Under the pieces are notes generated by a model. That model saw only the letters and a list, made by a program, of their open reading frames with translations, was not told the origin of the DNA and made no database searches. A stretch of 60,086 nucleotides of DNA from CAYLJO01 sp964383905 (GTDB lineage: Bacteria > Acidobacteriota > Blastocatellia > Pyrinomonadales > Pyrinomonadaceae), in contig CAYLJO010000006.1 in assembly GCA_964383905.1 (NCBI GenBank), forward strand, positions 1 to 60,086, given 5' to 3'. Position numbers and translations under genes: made by a program. Each line of letters opens with the position of its first letter. Positions within the stretch are counted from its first letter, which is position 1. This document shows, piece after piece, positions 33,891 to 42,979 of the stretch.

Positions 33891-34375
33891 CAGCGCTCAT
33901 CATTCATACTTTCCTTCTTCCTCCTCCGGTGGGCGCGCAGCAAATACAATGTTAATGGATATGCCGCGAGTGAACAAACGACCGAGAGCAGGAGGCCGCC
34001 GACGGCGAACGGTACCAGAACGTCCCAGCTGTGATCGAAGAGACTGCGCCAGTAATCGCTGGTCAGCAGATGCGGTTCTTTCAATAACGCCAGGCGCTCC
34101 GGGGGGAGCGTGAACGGACGGCCCATCAGGAACGCGCCGACGGCGTAAGATCCCAGGATGATCGGCACCAGCGTCAGGAAGGGATTGTTGACGAAGGTGC
34201 CCGTATAAATCGCTATCTTGTTGAAGCGAAACAGGAAGGCGAGCACCGTCGCGATGATCGTGTGCAGGCCGAGGAAGGGCGAAAAGGCGATAAAGACGCC
34301 GATGGAAAAAGCAAGTGCCGTCCGCTCCGGCGTGTCGTCAATCGCGAGCAGACGGCGAAGTGTGGCGCGATACAT
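33890..34375 (-). CDS. DUF2062 membrane protein
   Basis: 161 residues. The family pattern is clear: GVFIAFSPFLGLHTIIA, then FVNNPFLTLVPIILGSYAVG, and two more hydrophobic segments ending near residue 150. DUF2062 proteins are small inner-membrane proteins of unknown role. Upstream lies the STAS gene in the same direction, separated by a hairpin repeat. Confidence 0.85.
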   Translation of the reverse strand: MYRATLRRLLAIDDTPERTALAFSIGVFIAFSPFLGLHTIIATVLAFLFRFNKIAIYTGTFVNNPFLTLVPIILGSYAVGAFLMGRPFTLPPERLALLKEPHLLTSDYWRSLFDHSWDVLVPFAVGGLLLSVVCSLAAYPLTLYLLRAHRRRKKESMNDER

Positions 34376-34380
34376 CGGAA

Positions 34381-34455
34381 AGTTTCGAGCCGCGGGTTCC
34401 GAGTTTCAAGTTTAAGTCCTTTAACCCGAAACTCGAAACCTGGAACCCGGAACCG
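34381..34455. repeat. GAGTTTCGAAACC-type hairpin
   Basis: GGTTCCGAGTTTCAAGTTTA at the left and AACCCGAAACTCGAAACC plus TGGAACCCGGAACC at the right form an imperfect hairpin of repeated words, filling the gap between two genes. Confidence 0.7.
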
Positions 34456-34456
34456 C

Positions 34457-34804
34457 TTACTTGAAGCTGTTGAGCGCCTCCGCCTCGCTATCGTAAACGT
34501 CGAAGACGGTCAGGAGCTTAGTGATCGCCAGCAGGTCTTGAAGTTTCTGTGTCAGGTTAAGGAGTTTGAGCTGCCCGCCGTCCTTGTTGATCGCCGTGAA
34601 ACTGGAAACAAGCTCGCCGATGCCGCTCGAATCGATGTAGCCGACGCCCGCGAGGTTCAGCAGAATCTTCTTCTTGCCCTCCTCGAGCAGGCGGCGTATC
34701 GCGGTGCGCAGCGCGACGCTGCCTTCGCCGATTGTGATTTTGCCACTCATATCCAGGACGGTCACATCTCCGGCCTGACGCTCTTTAATATCAAGTTCAG
34801 CCAT
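34457..34804 (-). CDS. STAS-domain anti-sigma factor antagonist (RsbV-like)
   Basis: 115 residues from ATG 34804 (RBS AAGGAG). Short STAS domain with VTVLDMSGKITIGEGS and the phosphorylation-site motif GVGYIDSSGIGELV. In partner-switching systems the serine is phosphorylated by an RsbW-like kinase. Such a gene lies just upstream at 34903, in the same direction, with a 98-base gap. Confidence 0.9.
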   Translation of the reverse strand: MAELDIKERQAGDVTVLDMSGKITIGEGSVALRTAIRRLLEEGKKKILLNLAGVGYIDSSGIGELVSSFTAINKDGGQLKLLNLTQKLQDLLAITKLLTVFDVYDSEAEALNSFK

Positions 34805-34902
34805 TGCAGAAAGTCTCCTTGGGGAAATTTGCGATTTTCGGATTGCCGGTCCCAACTTTGGTGACTGTCATTAGCAAACCGGCAACAACAAATCAAAATT
34901 AT

Positions 34903-35316
34903 TTATCGTTTCTTGACCATCCGCACCGCGGTGCCGCCCTCCGGGTGCCGTGTCCACGTGACTTCGTCCATGAAGGTCCGCATCAAAAAGATACCGCGCC
35001 CGGATGACTTCAAAATATTCTGCGGGTCGGTCGGATCAGGAACACGTTTAGGGTCAAACCCTTCGCCCTGGTCTCGAACGGTAACGATTAAAGCCGCGGA
35101 TGAAGTTGTAAACGTCACCTCGACCGTTTTCGTTTCATCCTGTTCATTGCCGTGCAGCACGGCGTTGGTGACGGCCTCGCGCACGGCCAGGTCGATTCCG
35201 AAGGCGGCTTCCTCGCCAAGGCCCGAACGGCTCACGACATCTGCGGCGGCAACGGCGGCATCGGCAACGGCCTCGATGCGGCTCGGCAATACGAGTTGAG
35301 TCGTCTCTTCAGTCAA
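34903..35316 (-). CDS. RsbW-like anti-sigma factor kinase
   Basis: About 137 residues if read from TTG 35316, which has AGAAAGG upstream; the frame is open to 35427. GHKL ATPase motifs are AVREAVTNAVLHGN (N-box), VRDQGEGFDP (G1) and SSGRGIFLMRTFMDEV (G2). Likely phosphorylates the STAS protein at 34457 and sequesters a sigma factor that is not visible here. The 5' end is uncertain. The gap 35428-35556 shows nothing else. Confidence 0.85.
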   Translation of the reverse strand: MTEETTQLVLPSRIEAVADAAVAAADVVSRSGLGEEAAFGIDLAVREAVTNAVLHGNEQDETKTVEVTFTTSSAALIVTVRDQGEGFDPKRVPDPTDPQNILKSSGRGIFLMRTFMDEVTWTRHPEGGTAVRMVKKR

Positions 35317-35556
35317 AAAAGGCGTGGCCTTTCTTAGAGCCGTCCGGAGGGCCTTGCACGTTACACGGACTTCGAAAAGCGAACCGGTAGAATTGACTCT
35401 GTAACATGCGCGCCGCCCGCCTGTCAAGAAAGATCAAGGACGCAGAAATGATCCATCACCTCAAAAGAGGGCCCTGTATCAGCCAATAAACCGCCTTACT
35501 TGATCCCTTACGGCGAGTGCCATGTGGTATAAGTTTGGCTTTATGCAAGTCGGGCG

Positions 35557-36096
35557 ATGAACATGATACCCCAACGCGTAATCATCACGGGCTTCATGGC
35601 GGCGGGTAAAACAACTGTCGCGGCGGCACTGGCACGTCAACTCAACTGCCGAATGATCGACCTGGACGAACTCATTGTCGAGCGCGAAGGGCGCTCCGTG
35701 CCGGCGATCATCGACGAGGACGGCGAGACGCGATTCCGCGAAGTAGAAACCGTCGCCCTGCGTGAAGCTTTGGGGAACGATGAGGCACGCGTCATCGCTC
35801 TCGGCGGCGGCACATGGACCATCGAGAGGAATCGCGCGATGATCGCCGAGTATAAAGGCTACGTGGTATGGCTGGACGCGCCATTCGAGTTATCATGGCA
35901 AAGGATCAAGCGCGGAGAGGGCGACCGCCCGTTCGCGCGCGACTTCGAAAAAGCTCGGCGTCTTTACGAGGAGCGGAGCAAAGCTTACGAGTTGGCCCAA
36001 CTGCATGTGCGGGTCAGCGAAGGGCGCGGGGCGGATGATGTGGCCGCGGAGATCATCGCGGCTTTAGAGGGGTATCGCCGTCAACAAAAAACTTGA
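35557..36096 (+). CDS. aroK: Shikimate kinase
   Basis: 179 residues. Walker A GFMAAGKTT, shikimate-binding DLDELI and IDEDGETRFREVE, and the loop ALGGGTWT are all typical. It phosphorylates shikimate in the chorismate pathway. ATG 35557 or 35563 are both possible. No other aro gene is nearby. Confidence 0.9.
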   Translation: MNMIPQRVIITGFMAAGKTTVAAALARQLNCRMIDLDELIVEREGRSVPAIIDEDGETRFREVETVALREALGNDEARVIALGGGTWTIERNRAMIAEYKGYVVWLDAPFELSWQRIKRGEGDRPFARDFEKARRLYEERSKAYELAQLHVRVSEGRGADDVAAEIIAALEGYRRQQKT

Positions 36097-36140
36097 ACCG
36101 CCGCAGGGCCCGAGAGGAACGCGGAGGAAACAAAGCAGAA
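36094..36140. repeat. CGCAGGG/CGCGGAGG-type repeat
   Basis: GAACCGCCGCAGGGCCCGAG then AGGAACGCGGAGGAAACAAAG, a copy of the dispersed family between aroK and rtcB. Confidence 0.6.
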
Positions 36141-36162
36141 GCCAAACAAGAGGGTTCCGAGG

Positions 36163-38634
36163 ATGACGAAACAGACTACGGATGCGAAAGCGTTGAAGGT
36201 CGCGAAGACGCTGGAGAACGCAGACAATTGGAAACATCTGGCGCGTTGGAATGGCGAAGGATATTACGAGCTTCAGACCAAAGACACCGGAGGCGTGCCG
36301 GTGCGCCTCTTTCTCACGCCGACGCTGCTCAAAGAAACGGAAGACATTCTTTACCGGCAGATTGTCAACGCGACACGCTTTCCGGGCGTGCGGATGGTGG
36401 TGATTACGCCTGATGCGCATTACGGTTACGGCGTTCCGGTCGGCTGCGTGCTGATTACAGATGGCGAGAGCGGTGCGGTGGCGATGGGCCCGGTAGGCTA
36501 CGATATTGGTTGCTTTACGCCTGACACACTCATCCCTGTAGTCGATGGCCACTCCTACCCGATCGGCGAATTGGCTCGGTCGGGCAGGGAGATATTTGTC
36601 TATGCTCTTTCTAAAGAACACAAGGTTGTCGTGGCGAAAGCCACAGCAAGAAAGACTAGGACGAATGCCCCGCTGGTCAAAGTGCTGTTAGACAATGGGG
36701 AAGAGATGTTCTGCACTCCTGACCACGAGTTTATGCTGCGTGACGGGACATACCGTCAGGCGCATGATTTGGCTCCCGGAACCTCTTTAATGCCTTTCGA
36801 CATACGTATCGATAAAGATGGTTACACGCTAGTCAGGCATCCTGCGACTGGCACGAATCAAAGAGTTCATTGGATTATGGCTCGTGGTGGGCTGCTCGGT
36901 GCAATCCCTACCTTTGAAGGTCAAAAGACTATTATCCATCACAAAAATTTTACGCCCACCGATAATCGTCCTGAGAATCTTAAATTCATGGGCGATAGGG
37001 ATCACATGAGCTATCACCATTCCATAGTTGAGCGGAATGCCCACTTTCAGTCACCGGAGTTTGAAGCCAAAAGAAAAGCGGCTTTAACTGCCAAGGCGAA
37101 AACGCCGGAAGGATACACTTATTTTGTAGAGAGAGGCGTAAAGAACTTTGCGAAATTCAAGGAGCAACACCCGGAGGCCGCCCGTGACTATGCCATTGCT
37201 AACCATAACGGTGAGCGCGGTAAGGCTTATTTGATAGCCTATAACCAAAGTGAAAAAGGTAGGGCTAAATCTTCAGAGGTAGCACACCGCGTGCATACCT
37301 GCGAGACATGCGGCGAAGGAATAACTGGCGGCGGTTTTGGCATCCACAATCATCGACACTGGCGACATGGCTATAATCATAAGGTTGTTTCTGTAGAGCC
37401 AGTAGACCGAGTGGCAGATGTATATTGCTTGACAGTCCCAGAGTATGGGAATTTCGCGCTTGATGCAGGTGTCTTCGTTCACAACTGCGGGATGATGAGC
37501 TCGCGGTCCGATGTGATCGCTGAGGAAGCCACGCCGGATAAGAAGCTAAGATTCAATCGAGCGGTAATGGAACGCGTCTCTTTTGGTGCAGGTGGTAAGA
37601 GTCACAGGTTCGGCAAATTGTCGGAGAACGAGTTTCAAAGCCTGGTGCGCGGCGGGGCCGAGTATTACGTCGAGAAATATGGCGCATCGTTCGACCGCAG
37701 CCGCGCCGAGCGTCATCGCATCCCCGTGGACGATGACTGGCAGATCCCCTGGGGCGCCAGAGGGAAACCGGAGCGTGGACTAGAGCAGTTAGGTAGTCTC
37801 GGATCGGGCAACCACTTCATAGAGCTGCAGCGGTCCGAAAATACCGGCACGCTCTTCGTGCAGGTCCATACCGGAAGCCGCGGGTTCGGTCACGGCCTGG
37901 CGACGAACTATTTCGATCTGGCGCGCGAGGAGCGGCCCGAGGCGATCACGGATATTGACCTTGGATATTTCACGCCGGACTCGCGCCATTACCGAGACTA
38001 CCTGAACGCTGTCGCCGCGGGCGGCAACTACGCCATTCTCAACCGGCTGATCATTTTCGAACAGATCGCGGAGACCTTCCGCGAAGTTTTCGGCGCCGAC
38101 GTCGAATTGATCTACGAGATCAGTCACAACCTGGTGCAGCGCGAATGGCATCCAGAGTTCGGTGAAGTGTGGGTGCATCGCAAGGGCGCGACGCGTGCCT
38201 TTCCCGCCGGCCACCCCGCGCTCAACGGGACTTTCTGGGAAGGGACGGGGCACCCGGTGCTGATACCGGGGAGCAACAAGGATTACAGCTACATCCTGCG
38301 CCCGCTGGCGGGTGCCGTGAAAAGCGGCTTTTCGGTCAATCACGGGGCGGGTCGCCGCCTTTCGCGCGGGGAGGCGACGCGCCAGTTGTCGCAAAGAGCG
38401 ATCGACGACGAGTACCGGGCCGCCGGAATCCTCGTTAACACAGACGGACGTGTGCCGCTCGACGAGGCCGCGCCGGCTTACAAATCCTCGGAAGAGGTTG
38501 TCCGGGCGGTCGTCGAAGCGGGGCTCGCCGAGGTCGAGCACAAGCTCTGGCCGCTGGCTTCACTCAAAGGCACGGAAGAGCGGAGGTCGAGGAAAAGGAA
38601 GAGGTCGGCGAAGAAGTCCAGCGAGCATTTTTGA
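36163..38634 (+). CDS. rtcB: RtcB RNA ligase interrupted by an intein
   Basis: 823 codons. Residues 1-116 and 442-823 form one RtcB protein of about 498 residues: PDAHYGYGVPVGCVL and PVGYDIG before the intein, CGMMSS after it, then GSLGSGNHFIELQ, SHNLVQREWH and the guanylylated His in VNHGAGRRLSRGEA. RtcB joins 2',3'-cyclic phosphate to 5'-OH RNA ends with GTP and Mn. The split is exactly before a metal-binding Cys, so the ligase needs splicing to work. No archease is seen nearby. Long basic C-terminal tail (RRSRKRKRSAKKSS). Confidence 0.92.
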   Translation: MTKQTTDAKALKVAKTLENADNWKHLARWNGEGYYELQTKDTGGVPVRLFLTPTLLKETEDILYRQIVNATRFPGVRMVVITPDAHYGYGVPVGCVLITDGESGAVAMGPVGYDIGCFTPDTLIPVVDGHSYPIGELARSGREIFVYALSKEHKVVVAKATARKTRTNAPLVKVLLDNGEEMFCTPDHEFMLRDGTYRQAHDLAPGTSLMPFDIRIDKDGYTLVRHPATGTNQRVHWIMARGGLLGAIPTFEGQKTIIHHKNFTPTDNRPENLKFMGDRDHMSYHHSIVERNAHFQSPEFEAKRKAALTAKAKTPEGYTYFVERGVKNFAKFKEQHPEAARDYAIANHNGERGKAYLIAYNQSEKGRAKSSEVAHRVHTCETCGEGITGGGFGIHNHRHWRHGYNHKVVSVEPVDRVADVYCLTVPEYGNFALDAGVFVHNCGMMSSRSDVIAEEATPDKKLRFNRAVMERVSFGAGGKSHRFGKLSENEFQSLVRGGAEYYVEKYGASFDRSRAERHRIPVDDDWQIPWGARGKPERGLEQLGSLGSGNHFIELQRSENTGTLFVQVHTGSRGFGHGLATNYFDLAREERPEAITDIDLGYFTPDSRHYRDYLNAVAAGGNYAILNRLIIFEQIAETFREVFGADVELIYEISHNLVQREWHPEFGEVWVHRKGATRAFPAGHPALNGTFWEGTGHPVLIPGSNKDYSYILRPLAGAVKSGFSVNHGAGRRLSRGEATRQLSQRAIDDEYRAAGILVNTDGRVPLDEAAPAYKSSEEVVRAVVEAGLAEVEHKLWPLASLKGTEERRSRKRKRSAKKSSEHF
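36511..37485 (+). mobile_element. Intein in RtcB with HNH homing endonuclease
   Basis: 325 codons, residues 117-441. It begins with Cys (CFTPDTLIPV, block A), has a block B-like CTPDHEFMLRDG, and ends with FALDAGVFVHN followed by the extein Cys, so all splicing residues are present. The middle holds an HNH region (IIHHKNFTPTDNRPENL) and a CETCG zinc-like pair. The DNA is visibly AT-richer than the flanking rtcB, which suggests transfer. Self-splicing and homing are predicted. Confidence 0.9.
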
Positions 38635-38748
38635 GTTTGCGAAGAGAGAGACGCCCTCCCTTATGGTCGGCCACTGCTGTTGAAGCCACGCGACGTGTGA
38701 TAGAGTGTCCGGCACTTAGGATCGGAGTCGAGAATGTGAGGTATTGTT

Positions 38749-39504
38749 ATGACCCGCCTGGCTCTGTTCAGTGGCGCTCTCCGTCTTTCGTTGCTTTTCT
38801 TCTGCTCAGCATCTGTTCTCGCGCAGACGCCGGATCGCGCACAGATCGAAAAAGAGATCTACTCTTTGCGTGATCAGATTACGGCTAGAGAGAAACAATT
38901 TCTCGCCCCTTCAACGGAAGATCAATCTACATTTGCAGAGTTTCTACATCAGCCCGGTACCGGATTAGCTCAGCTGCTTCCGAGAGAGAAGTATGACGGG
39001 ATATTAGCCGTACGCGGCGGCGGCGCATACTACTCTTTTACCAGGCTGATCCACGAATATGGTTATGGGTCCAATATTTCATTGGAAAGGGATCATTTTA
39101 GCACCGGGTTTGCAGGTCTGGACTACGGTATGATCGTCGCGCTCGGCAGTGGCCCGCTGGATATGGTGACGCTCGATCATCCGGCCGTACAGTTCCTCGC
39201 TTCTTACGTTCCGCCCTCGGTTGAACCCGAGATCCGCAGAGAGCAGATGCGCACCGGCCAGGGATTCAAGGAGGGGGATTTTACGTACCAGAGTCGTGTT
39301 CCCGCCACGCTCAATACGACGTATGTTCTCCGGTCGGTGCAATACCACGGGGAGAATGGCAAGGGGAGAGATATCCTGATCGTATTTCGGACTGTGCGCC
39401 AGGATTATGATGGCAGCATCACTCTTATCTGGAAAATGTTAAAGAGATTTCCCGCGCCTCAATTTGAGCGAAGCGGTCCGGCGGCGGCCACCGCTTCACC
39501 TTAG
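38749..39504 (+). CDS. Secreted protein of unknown function
   Basis: 251 residues. Signal peptide LRLSLLFFCSASVLAQ, a short coiled coil (IEKEIYSLRDQITAREK), then a domain with GILAVRGGGAYYSFTRLIHE and DYGMIVALGSGPLDMV. No known motif. The gap 38635-38748 holds only its leader. Confidence 0.7.
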   Translation: MTRLALFSGALRLSLLFFCSASVLAQTPDRAQIEKEIYSLRDQITAREKQFLAPSTEDQSTFAEFLHQPGTGLAQLLPREKYDGILAVRGGGAYYSFTRLIHEYGYGSNISLERDHFSTGFAGLDYGMIVALGSGPLDMVTLDHPAVQFLASYVPPSVEPEIRREQMRTGQGFKEGDFTYQSRVPATLNTTYVLRSVQYHGENGKGRDILIVFRTVRQDYDGSITLIWKMLKRFPAPQFERSGPAAATASP

Positions 39505-39529
39505 ATATTCCGTCCCAGGAAATATACGA

Positions 39530-40552
39530 TTAGCCTTGTGCTGTGGCGCTCGACTTCAGAAGCTTGAGGAGAGCTTTTTCGGAGTCGTGTAGGTCTTTCT
39601 CGTGATCGACTAACTCTTCGAGTGTATGAAAGTAGCGGTTGATCACTTTCCCTCTCTCAAAGCTATCGAGGACTACCGGTGAGATATACGAGGAGCGGCA
39701 GACCGCGGGGGTGTTGCCAAGCATTTCGGCCGTTTCCTTGATGGCTTCGACAACCCTTTTCTTTCGGGCGGTCTTGCTCTCATTGACCTCACCGGCTGCC
39801 CTGGCCAGCGCACAGGCGCAAATCAACGTGCCGGCTAAAGTGCGGAAATCCTTGGCGCTGAAGCGCTCACCCATCACCTCTTTGATATATTCATTGATGT
39901 GCCTGCGCTTGATGTCAACAAACTTTCCCTCCTCATTTTGATACTTGAACACCTCTTTCGCAGGTTGCTTGAGGAGCTCTCGCACCACCCGCGCGACGCG
40001 CTTATCTCTCAGCTCGCGGCTCTGGAAGACGCCCGCCTTGCCACGGAAATTGAACTGGACGAGGTCACCCTTGACCGTGACGTGTTTGGGGCGGAGGGTG
40101 GCGATACCGTAACTTCCGTTCTCCTTGGCATAAACCTCGCTCCCGGGCCGGATGAAGCATGTTGAAAGTATGCGGAGGATACAGGCCAGGACCCTTTCTT
40201 TCCCGAGCCCCGGCCTGGACAGGTCGCGGGCGACGGCGTGACGCATTTTCGGCAGCGCCTCGACAAAATGCACCAGCCGGTTGAACTTCTTTTGTTCCTG
40301 CCGCGTCCGGTGATTTTCATGATAGAGGTATTGCCAGCGGCCGGCGGCGTCTTTCCCGACTGCTTGCAGCGCGGCACGGGGCGATGTATCGATGGCCACA
40401 TCAGTCCACGCCGGCGGAATCCTGAGCGCGTCGATTCTTTCAAGATCAGACGCATCGACCCTGGCCCCGTCCGCGCGCTCATATCTAAAGCCCTGTTTAG
40501 GCGTGCCCGTCCGGCGTATCCCCGTCTTCTGGAGTTTCTCGAGTCGCGTCAT
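39530..40552 (-). CDS. DNA topoisomerase IB
   Basis: 340 residues. Poxvirus/bacterial type IB enzyme: ILRILSTCFIRPGSEVYAKE with the first Arg, FRGKAGVF, KDFRTLAGT with the second Arg, and the active Tyr in CRSSYISP. It relaxes supercoils by a 3'-phosphotyrosine intermediate. It begins a minus-strand group with the small gene at 40594 and the dehydrogenase at 40780. Confidence 0.92.
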   Translation of the reverse strand: MTRLEKLQKTGIRRTGTPKQGFRYERADGARVDASDLERIDALRIPPAWTDVAIDTSPRAALQAVGKDAAGRWQYLYHENHRTRQEQKKFNRLVHFVEALPKMRHAVARDLSRPGLGKERVLACILRILSTCFIRPGSEVYAKENGSYGIATLRPKHVTVKGDLVQFNFRGKAGVFQSRELRDKRVARVVRELLKQPAKEVFKYQNEEGKFVDIKRRHINEYIKEVMGERFSAKDFRTLAGTLICACALARAAGEVNESKTARKKRVVEAIKETAEMLGNTPAVCRSSYISPVVLDSFERGKVINRYFHTLEELVDHEKDLHDSEKALLKLLKSSATAQG

Positions 40553-40593
40553 CTTCTCTTGTGCGCGTAGACAAGGGGAAAGGCGGTTAGATC

Positions 40594-40755
40594 CTACTCC
40601 ACCCCCTTATCGCGGAGATCTTCTTCGACCGTCTCCCTGTCGCCTTCGGCTGAGCCGGGCGTTCTTCCCGGATCATTCATCTGCTCTTTTTTAGCGGTCC
40701 CCGCGGCGCCCTTTTGGCTGCCCGACTGGTCGTGACGATTCTTTTGTTCGGCCAT
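40594..40755 (-). CDS. 53-residue hydrophilic small protein
   Basis: Starts MAEQKNRHDQSGSQKGAAG and ends EEDLRDKGVE. A good RBS (AAGGAGGAAAC) lies just before ATG 40755. No hydrophobic segment; rich in charged residues and Gly, as in small stress-type proteins. It lies between the alcohol dehydrogenase and topoisomerase genes in the same direction. Function unknown. Confidence 0.65.
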   Translation of the reverse strand: MAEQKNRHDQSGSQKGAAGTAKKEQMNDPGRTPGSAEGDRETVEEDLRDKGVE

Positions 40756-40779
40756 TGTTTCCTCCTTGCTGCTTCGGTT

Positions 40780-41949
40780 TTACGGTTTGAGGGCGATCTT
40801 GATGCAGTTGTCTTCTCGATCCTTGAAAATCTTATAGCCCTCGGGCGCGTCGTCGAGCCGCATGCGGTGCGTGATGACGAACGACGGGTCGATTTCGCCT
40901 TTTTGAATGCGCTCTAACAACGGGCGCAGGTAGCGGTGCACGTGGGTCTGGCCCATCTTAAAAGTTAACCCCTTGGCGAAGGCGGCGCCGAAAGATATCT
41001 TATCGAGGAATCCGCCATAAACGCCGGGGATGGAGACGGCGCCGCCCTTGCGGCAGGCGTTGATCGCCTGGCGCAGCACGTGCGGGCGATCCGTGGCGAG
41101 ATACATCGCGGCCTTCGCGCGATCATAGAGCGCGTCGATGCTGGTGCCGTGGGCTTCCAGACCGACGGCGTCAATGCACGCATCGGGCCCGCGGCCCCCG
41201 GTCATCTCTTTCAGCTTGTCGAAGATGTCTTCGTCGTAGAAGTCGAGCGTCTGGGCTCGGCCCTCCTCCTCGGCCATGCGCAGCCTCTCAGGCACGCTGT
41301 CAATGGCGATCACGCGCTCGGCCCCGAGCAGGTATGCGCTCTTGATCGCAAACTGTCCGACCGGCCCGCAGCCCCACACGGCGATGACGTCGCCCGGCTG
41401 GATGTTGCAGTTCTCCGCCGCCATATAGCCCGTCGGGAAGATGTCCGAAAGAAACAGGACCTTTTCGTCTTCGATCTCTTCGGGGATTCTGACCGGCCCG
41501 ATATCGGCGAAGGGCACACGCGCGTATTCCGCCTGACCGCCCGCGTAGCCGCCGAGCATGTGTGAATAACCGAAGAGCCCGGATGGCGAAAAGCCGTAAA
41601 GCTTCTCCGCCATCCAGGCGTTCGGGTTCGAGTTGTCGCACAGCGACCACATCTCTTTTTGACAGAAGAAGCAGCGGCCGCAGGCGATGGTGAAAGGGAC
41701 AACCACACGGTCGCCCTTCTTCAACCTCTTATTCTCGTTCCCGACTTCAACCACTTCACCCATGAACTCATGACCGAGGATGTCGCCCTTTTCCATCGTC
41801 GGGATATAGCCGTCGTAAAGGTGCAGGTCAGAGCCGCAGATCGCCGTCCGCGTAATTTTGATGATCGCGTCGCGCGGGTTGAGGATGGTCGGATCGGGCA
41901 CGGTCTCGACACGCACATCGTATTTGCCGTACCAGCAGAGAGCTTTCAT
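40780..41949 (-). CDS. Zinc-dependent alcohol dehydrogenase
   Basis: 389 residues, MDR superfamily. Catalytic zinc ligands in AICGSDLHLYDG and GDILGHEFMG; structural zinc loop CGRCFFCQKEMWSLC; NAD-binding AVWGCGPVGQFAIKSA. Size and motifs fit the formaldehyde dehydrogenase-like or threonine-type subgroup. The substrate cannot be told from sequence. Confidence 0.9.
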   Translation of the reverse strand: MKALCWYGKYDVRVETVPDPTILNPRDAIIKITRTAICGSDLHLYDGYIPTMEKGDILGHEFMGEVVEVGNENKRLKKGDRVVVPFTIACGRCFFCQKEMWSLCDNSNPNAWMAEKLYGFSPSGLFGYSHMLGGYAGGQAEYARVPFADIGPVRIPEEIEDEKVLFLSDIFPTGYMAAENCNIQPGDVIAVWGCGPVGQFAIKSAYLLGAERVIAIDSVPERLRMAEEEGRAQTLDFYDEDIFDKLKEMTGGRGPDACIDAVGLEAHGTSIDALYDRAKAAMYLATDRPHVLRQAINACRKGGAVSIPGVYGGFLDKISFGAAFAKGLTFKMGQTHVHRYLRPLLERIQKGEIDPSFVITHRMRLDDAPEGYKIFKDREDNCIKIALKP

Positions 41950-41955
41950 GTTATC

Positions 41956-42062
41956 TCCCCTTAAAATAAGGCAAAGGGCAAAAGGAAAAAGGCAAAAAGG
42001 GAGGTAAGAAATTAATTTAAAAGTGGTTTCCGCCTGACTTTTTACTTTTTCCTTTTGCCTTT
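41956..42062. repeat. GGCAAAAGG-type hairpin with GTGGTTTCCGCC element
   Basis: AAGGCAAAGGGCAAAAGGAA at the left and TTTTTCCTTTTGCCTTTA at the right pair as a long hairpin. AAGTGGTTTCCGCCTGACTT in it recurs exactly at 42985-43010, so the SRPBCC gene is flanked by direct copies. Confidence 0.75.
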
Positions 42063-42064
42063 AT

Positions 42065-42856
42065 CTAGGCGTTGCGGCCCGACGGCTTGCCTTTAGTGGT
42101 TGGCACTTCGCCCGCCTCCATCGCCTGTTTGAAGTTGCGTAAATCTTCTTCGATCTGTTGGGCGGGCTCTTCGCCGAATAATTTCGCGAAGACTGCGCCG
42201 AGCGCGCCGCCCGGAGGATCGTATTTGAGCGAGACACGCACTTCCGTGCCGCGGCCCCCCGGCGCGCGCTCAAAGCGCACCGAGCCGGCACTGTCAACGT
42301 CCGCCCCTTCGAGCGAGCGCCATGCGATCAACTCGTTGGCCTTGATGTTGAAAACTTCCGCGTCCCACTCGACAGTTGTGCCCGCGGGGGCTTTGGCGAC
42401 CCAGTGCGAGCGACCCTGGCCGGTGTCCTTCACGGATTCAAGATGACTCATGAAGCGCGGCAGATTCTCGAAGTTGCTCCAGAAGCGATAAAGCTCTTCG
42501 GGCGACCTGTTGATCGTCACGGCTTTTTCAACCTTGATGCCGCGATTCGCCGGAACGCTCACGTTCCGTTTCCTGCCGTCAGCGGTGTTGATGCCGGCCG
42601 CTTCGTAGACGTTACAGTGTCCGGTCACGCCGCGATAAATGAGGGCGCCGCCGGCGAGCGCCAGCACGACGCCGCCCAAAGACCCGCGTGTCAGCCCGTA
42701 AAGCGCGAGCGCGCCGCCGCCAATCGCCGACGCCCAGCGTTCGACCTCACCGACGTTAACTCGACCACCGGGCTGAGCTTCTTGTCGCGCGCTACTGTCT
42801 ACACTTTGACTGCCTGTGATACCTGCTTGCTGTAATGCTTCCTGCATTGATGCCAT
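42065..42856 (-). CDS. DUF2892 + SRPBCC (cyclase-like) membrane protein
   Basis: About 263 residues (starts at 42862 or 42856). Residues 30-85 hold two short hydrophobic segments typical of DUF2892 (ALALYGLTRGSLGGVVLALA, ALIYRGVTGHCNVYEA). Residues about 105-245 are an SRPBCC/polyketide cyclase domain: VEKAVTINRSPEELYRFWSN and FENLPRFMSHLESV. Such proteins may bind lipids or hydrophobic ligands. Function unknown. Confidence 0.82.
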   Translation of the reverse strand: MASMQEALQQAGITGSQSVDSSARQEAQPGGRVNVGEVERWASAIGGGALALYGLTRGSLGGVVLALAGGALIYRGVTGHCNVYEAAGINTADGRKRNVSVPANRGIKVEKAVTINRSPEELYRFWSNFENLPRFMSHLESVKDTGQGRSHWVAKAPAGTTVEWDAEVFNIKANELIAWRSLEGADVDSAGSVRFERAPGGRGTEVRVSLKYDPPGGALGAVFAKLFGEEPAQQIEEDLRNFKQAMEAGEVPTTKGKPSGRNA

Positions 42857-42979
42857 TTTCACTGCCTCCTCTGGAAAGTTCTTCGCCTTTGACGCAAAGG
42901 GTCGCAGAAATTCTTAACAATAACTATTCGAAAACGTCTCGAAAGAAGAAAAAAGGTACAAGTGAGGATCACAAATAAT

